This document shows, piece by piece, positions 61,625 to 64,000 of a stretch of DNA of 64,000 nucleotides; within the stretch, counting starts at the first letter, position 1, and each line of letters begins with the position of its first letter. The stretch comes from Tribonema minus (taxonomy: Eukaryota; Sar; Xanthophyceae; Tribonematales; Tribonemataceae): positions 806,001 to 870,000 of the forward strand of contig JAFCMP010000301.1 in NCBI GenBank assembly GCA_017506865.1. Reading direction: 5' to 3'. A program made the position numbers and the translations under genes. The notes under the pieces are model-generated. The model was not told the origin of the DNA. It ran no database searches and was given only the letters and a program-made list of their open reading frames with translations.

Positions 61625-62556
61625 ATGCCTGTGAGCTGGAGCGAGGGTACGCCGACCAGTAATGTGTTGGCATGTCTGATGCCTCGCCGCGGCATCCAAG
61701 TCATGCTCGTATGCAAGTCATGGATGAGGATAAGCAAACGCATGGCAGGTGGCGCTCTCCGCCGCACATGCGCTGATGACATGGTACGATCCGTAGCACT
61801 GCTGCAGTGGGCACGTGCCAACAATTGCCCGTGGGACGCACACACATGCAGAAAGGCAGCAGGGGCCGGGTACCTCGGCGTGCTGCAGTGGGCACGCGCT
61901 GAGGACTGCCCGTGGGACGCACATACGTGCTCATGGGCGGCGGCGGGCGAGCACCTGGACCTGCTGCGGTGGGCACATGCCGAGGGCTGCCCGTGGTGCG
62001 CAAACACCTGCACATTTGCGGCGCAGGCGGGCACCTCGGTGTGCTGCAGTGGGCGCGCGCCAACAACTGCCCGTGGGATGCGAGTACGTGCGCAAAAGCG
62101 GCGGGGGGCGGGCACCTCGATGTGCTGCAGTGGGCGCGCGCCAACAACTGCCTGTGGGACGAACGCACTTGCGTCAAGGCGGCGGGGGGCGGGCACCTAG
62201 CAATGCTGCAGTGGGCACGCGCCAACAATTGCCCGTGGGACGCACTCACGTGCTCATGGGCGGCAAGGTGCGGGCACCTCGACATTCTGCAGTGGGCACG
62301 CGCCAACGACTGCGCGTGGGACGTGAGCACATGCTTACGGGCGGCGGAGGGAGGGCACCTCGACCCGCTGCAGTGGGCACACGCCGAAGATTGCCCGTGG
62401 AGCGCATTTACTTGCGAAATGGCAGCATGGGGCGGGCACCTCGACGTGCTGCGGTGGCTACGTGCCAACAGCTGCCCGTGGGACGCATACACGTGCTGGC
62501 GGGCGGTGGATGGAGGTCACATCCATGTGCTGCAGTGGGCACGTGCCAACGGCTAA
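61625..62556 (+). CDS. F-box/ankyrin-type repeat protein (copy 2)
   Basis: N-terminus VLACLMPRRGIQVMLVCKSW (F-box-like), then about 9 repeats of 27 residues (GHLDVLQWARANNCPWD). One G is missing near 62026 (CAGGCGGG for expected CAGGGCGGG); with it the frame is continuous for 310 residues: FAAQGGHLGVLQWARANN. It ends at TAA just after ARANG, where sequence changes to the third copy of the GC-rich segment, so the last repeat and the usual GCPE end were cut by recombination. The repeats are richer in NNCPWD than copy 1. Confidence 0.65.
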
Positions 62557-62569
62557 GGATGTGCTCCTG

Positions 62570-63650
62570 CGCGACTTATTGTACCTGCCACTCCGTAGTG
62601 TACAAAGCAATAAATGGACAGTACGGTATGAGTTCGCAGATATGCTGATGCTGCACTAGTCTTCAACAGGCATGCTGGAGCCTGCAGAACGGGCATCGCT
62701 TGCGCTTTGGTAATGCTTGCGCGTACGTGCACAGCCAGGGTATATTGAGCGCTGCCACTGGAGTGTACTGGTGATATGTTCGAAATGATGCCACTATGCA
62801 CCGACAGGTGTCTTGATGCACTGCGATCAACAGTATTGCAACAGCAGCAGTAGTTCACTATAGGTGCGCATGCGCAGTTACGGTGCACCAAAGGGTATCG
62901 TTCATTGCCTGTCACCATCAAACTGGTATCGTTCATTGCCTGTCACCATCAAACTTTACACCCCTTCACTGACGCCTTTCGTATTGATGCTGACGCCAAT
63001 CCCTGTTGCATGTGCCGTCATGGTCCGCATCGGCGACATGGACCCCCCCCCGTCTTGAGTGCGCCCGCTATCGCAGCAGCCACAACCAGAAAACCCAACT
63101 GCAATGTGTGCGGAGGTACGCTCATGGCGCGCGATGTGTCCGCCGCAACTGCAGCTTGAGCCAGCATTGTGGCATCCTCTGCGGTGTGATTGCGGGTGGT
63201 GCGGCATGTGGGGCCGGAGAGCTGGGCATCACTGGCGGCGGGCGTGTCCACTATCACCGCCGCCGCAGCCACAATCTGCACGACGTGCAGCGGGCGTTGC
63301 CGTCCCGTGCTGTGCGGTGCATAGAATGTTGTTGCAGTCGTGTCCTGAGTCTGCGCCCGTGCAGCGTTACCTGTTTGGCAGAGCGCGCATCGTCCACAGC
63401 CGCACTGCATGCATTTGCCGCTGGCACGGCCGCAGCCGCCATGCCCCGAGTCTGCCACGTGCGCGGCGGGTGCGCACGTTCGGCTGCGTGGGGTGCATCC
63501 GCTGCAACCGGAGTCTGCAATAGATTATCTGCTCCTCAGATGTAGCCGTACCATCGCGCCCTCCGACAGCGTCTTGTAGCACACGGCGCATCGCTCACAT
63601 CATCTTGACTCCTGGTGTCTCTCCTCTGTTCCCAATGAACGAGAGAATGT
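62570..63650 (+). repeat. Third, partial copy of the GC-rich duplication segment
   Basis: Homologous to 39298-40800 and to 54590-55950 (TACGGTATGAGTTCGCAG, then CTGGAGCCTGCAGAAC). It carries a 30-bp local duplication (GGTATCGTTCATTGCCTGTC at about 62894 and 62924) and a deletion that joins the GC-rich part directly to GATTATCTGCTCCTCAG (about 63522-63538), removing most of the candidate exon kept in the other copies. Confidence 0.75.
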
Positions 63651-64000
63651 GCGAGGGGGTTGCGTTCGGTCAGCACGTTACGTACCTGCATGTGCCCATC
63701 AATGACGGACGCAATGCGCTTTCGTCAATGGGCCAACGGATCAATCACGCCAGTCATATGACCTGCGCAATGACCAGGCTGCTTCGCTCCACAAGAAGAT
63801 TGGCGTCTCCTAGCGTCCGTATGCGACGCGGCATGTTCACCTGAAGTGGTAGCTGGGCTGAAGCTAACCCTAGTTGCGACAGCAGTCCTGGTAGATCTAG
63901 GGCCTGGAATCAGGGTGAGCTCAGAGTTAGGACTGGGTTTGCTCGTACATCGTGTAAGCATCAGTGCGACCCTCAGAGCGCAAGACAGCACGCGCCGTCC
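63651..64000. other. Right-end sequence, partly unit-like
   Basis: 63600-63680 still matches 40685-40760. 63680-63945 is not found in the other units; it has isolated telomere-like words (CTAACCCTAG near 63864). 63955-63991 returns to the shared CCCTCAGAGCGCAAGACAGC sequence. The window ends inside the repeat. Confidence 0.4.

Noticed and set aside
2640-62040. Programmed frameshifting
   Set aside because: The one-base breaks occur in unrelated genes at different G/C runs without a shared slippery heptamer or downstream structure; consensus error explains them better.
1-64000. tRNA or rRNA genes
   Set aside because: No cloverleaf with A/B-box-like sequence and no rRNA core sequence was noticed by eye; a covariance-model scan would be needed to be sure.

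Overview
The window looks like nuclear DNA of a microbial eukaryote (an alga or other protist), not a bacterium. GT-AG introns of about 80 to 300 bp can be placed by protein continuity in at least eight genes, there are DIRS, Mutator-like and hAT-type elements, and the proteins are of eukaryotic kinds (SET, RING-H2, F-box/ankyrin, FNIP, 24-residue LRR). I cannot name the species. F-box/ankyrin proteins of the 'WARANGCPWD' type and FNIP repeats occur in several protists and in some giant viruses of amoebae. Base composition is close to 50% GC, with GC-rich patches in the retroelement and near 11-14 kb.

Layout. 0-6 kb: a TA-flanked MITE, a three-exon protein-kinase-like gene (2266-3906) and a TTAA-flanked MITE. 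6.3-10.9 kb: a decayed DIRS-like tyrosine-recombinase retrotransposon. 11-14 kb: GC-rich repeat-protein ORFs and an OTU-like protease whose 3' end runs into a 1-kb minisatellite of 22-bp units. 15-37 kb: a mosaic in which arrays of a roughly 480-bp repeat, each carrying two palindromes around a 28-bp spacer, lie between genes. The genes are a MULE transposase (16.1-19.2), an ankyrin-like ORF, a FNIP-repeat gene, a poly-Q RING-H2 gene, a transposase-derived zinc-finger gene, a long ankyrin-repeat gene, a SMYD-like SET gene, an unknown two-exon gene and a second MULE transposase (34.4-37.2, minus). 37.2-64 kb: a large tandem duplication with offset of about 15.4 kb, plus a third partial copy at the right end. 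Each unit holds, in order, a small gene with an N-terminal Met-Gly-Cys acylation motif, an exon-rich gene for a membrane protein with a cytosolic-type LRR domain, a minus-strand HNH-like double module gene, and an F-box/ankyrin gene.

A caution for all gene models: eight otherwise intact genes each have exactly one frame break, every one is a one-base loss, and each loss can be placed in a G or C run. This looks more like consensus error than like eight independent pseudogenes, so these genes are described as probably intact. The retroelement, the second HNH copy (4-bp insertion), one F-box gene (TAG for Gln) and the ankyrin gene (in-frame TGA) have breaks of other kinds.

How the parts relate: the 15-37 kb zone was shaped by the transposases and the 480-bp repeats, which have captured or broken host genes (a SET 5' fragment, a transposase 3' exon inserted at the end of the ankyrin gene). 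The 37-64 kb zone is a young, expanding receptor-like gene cluster; a hAT MITE in one copy with its empty site in the other shows that insertion continued after duplication.
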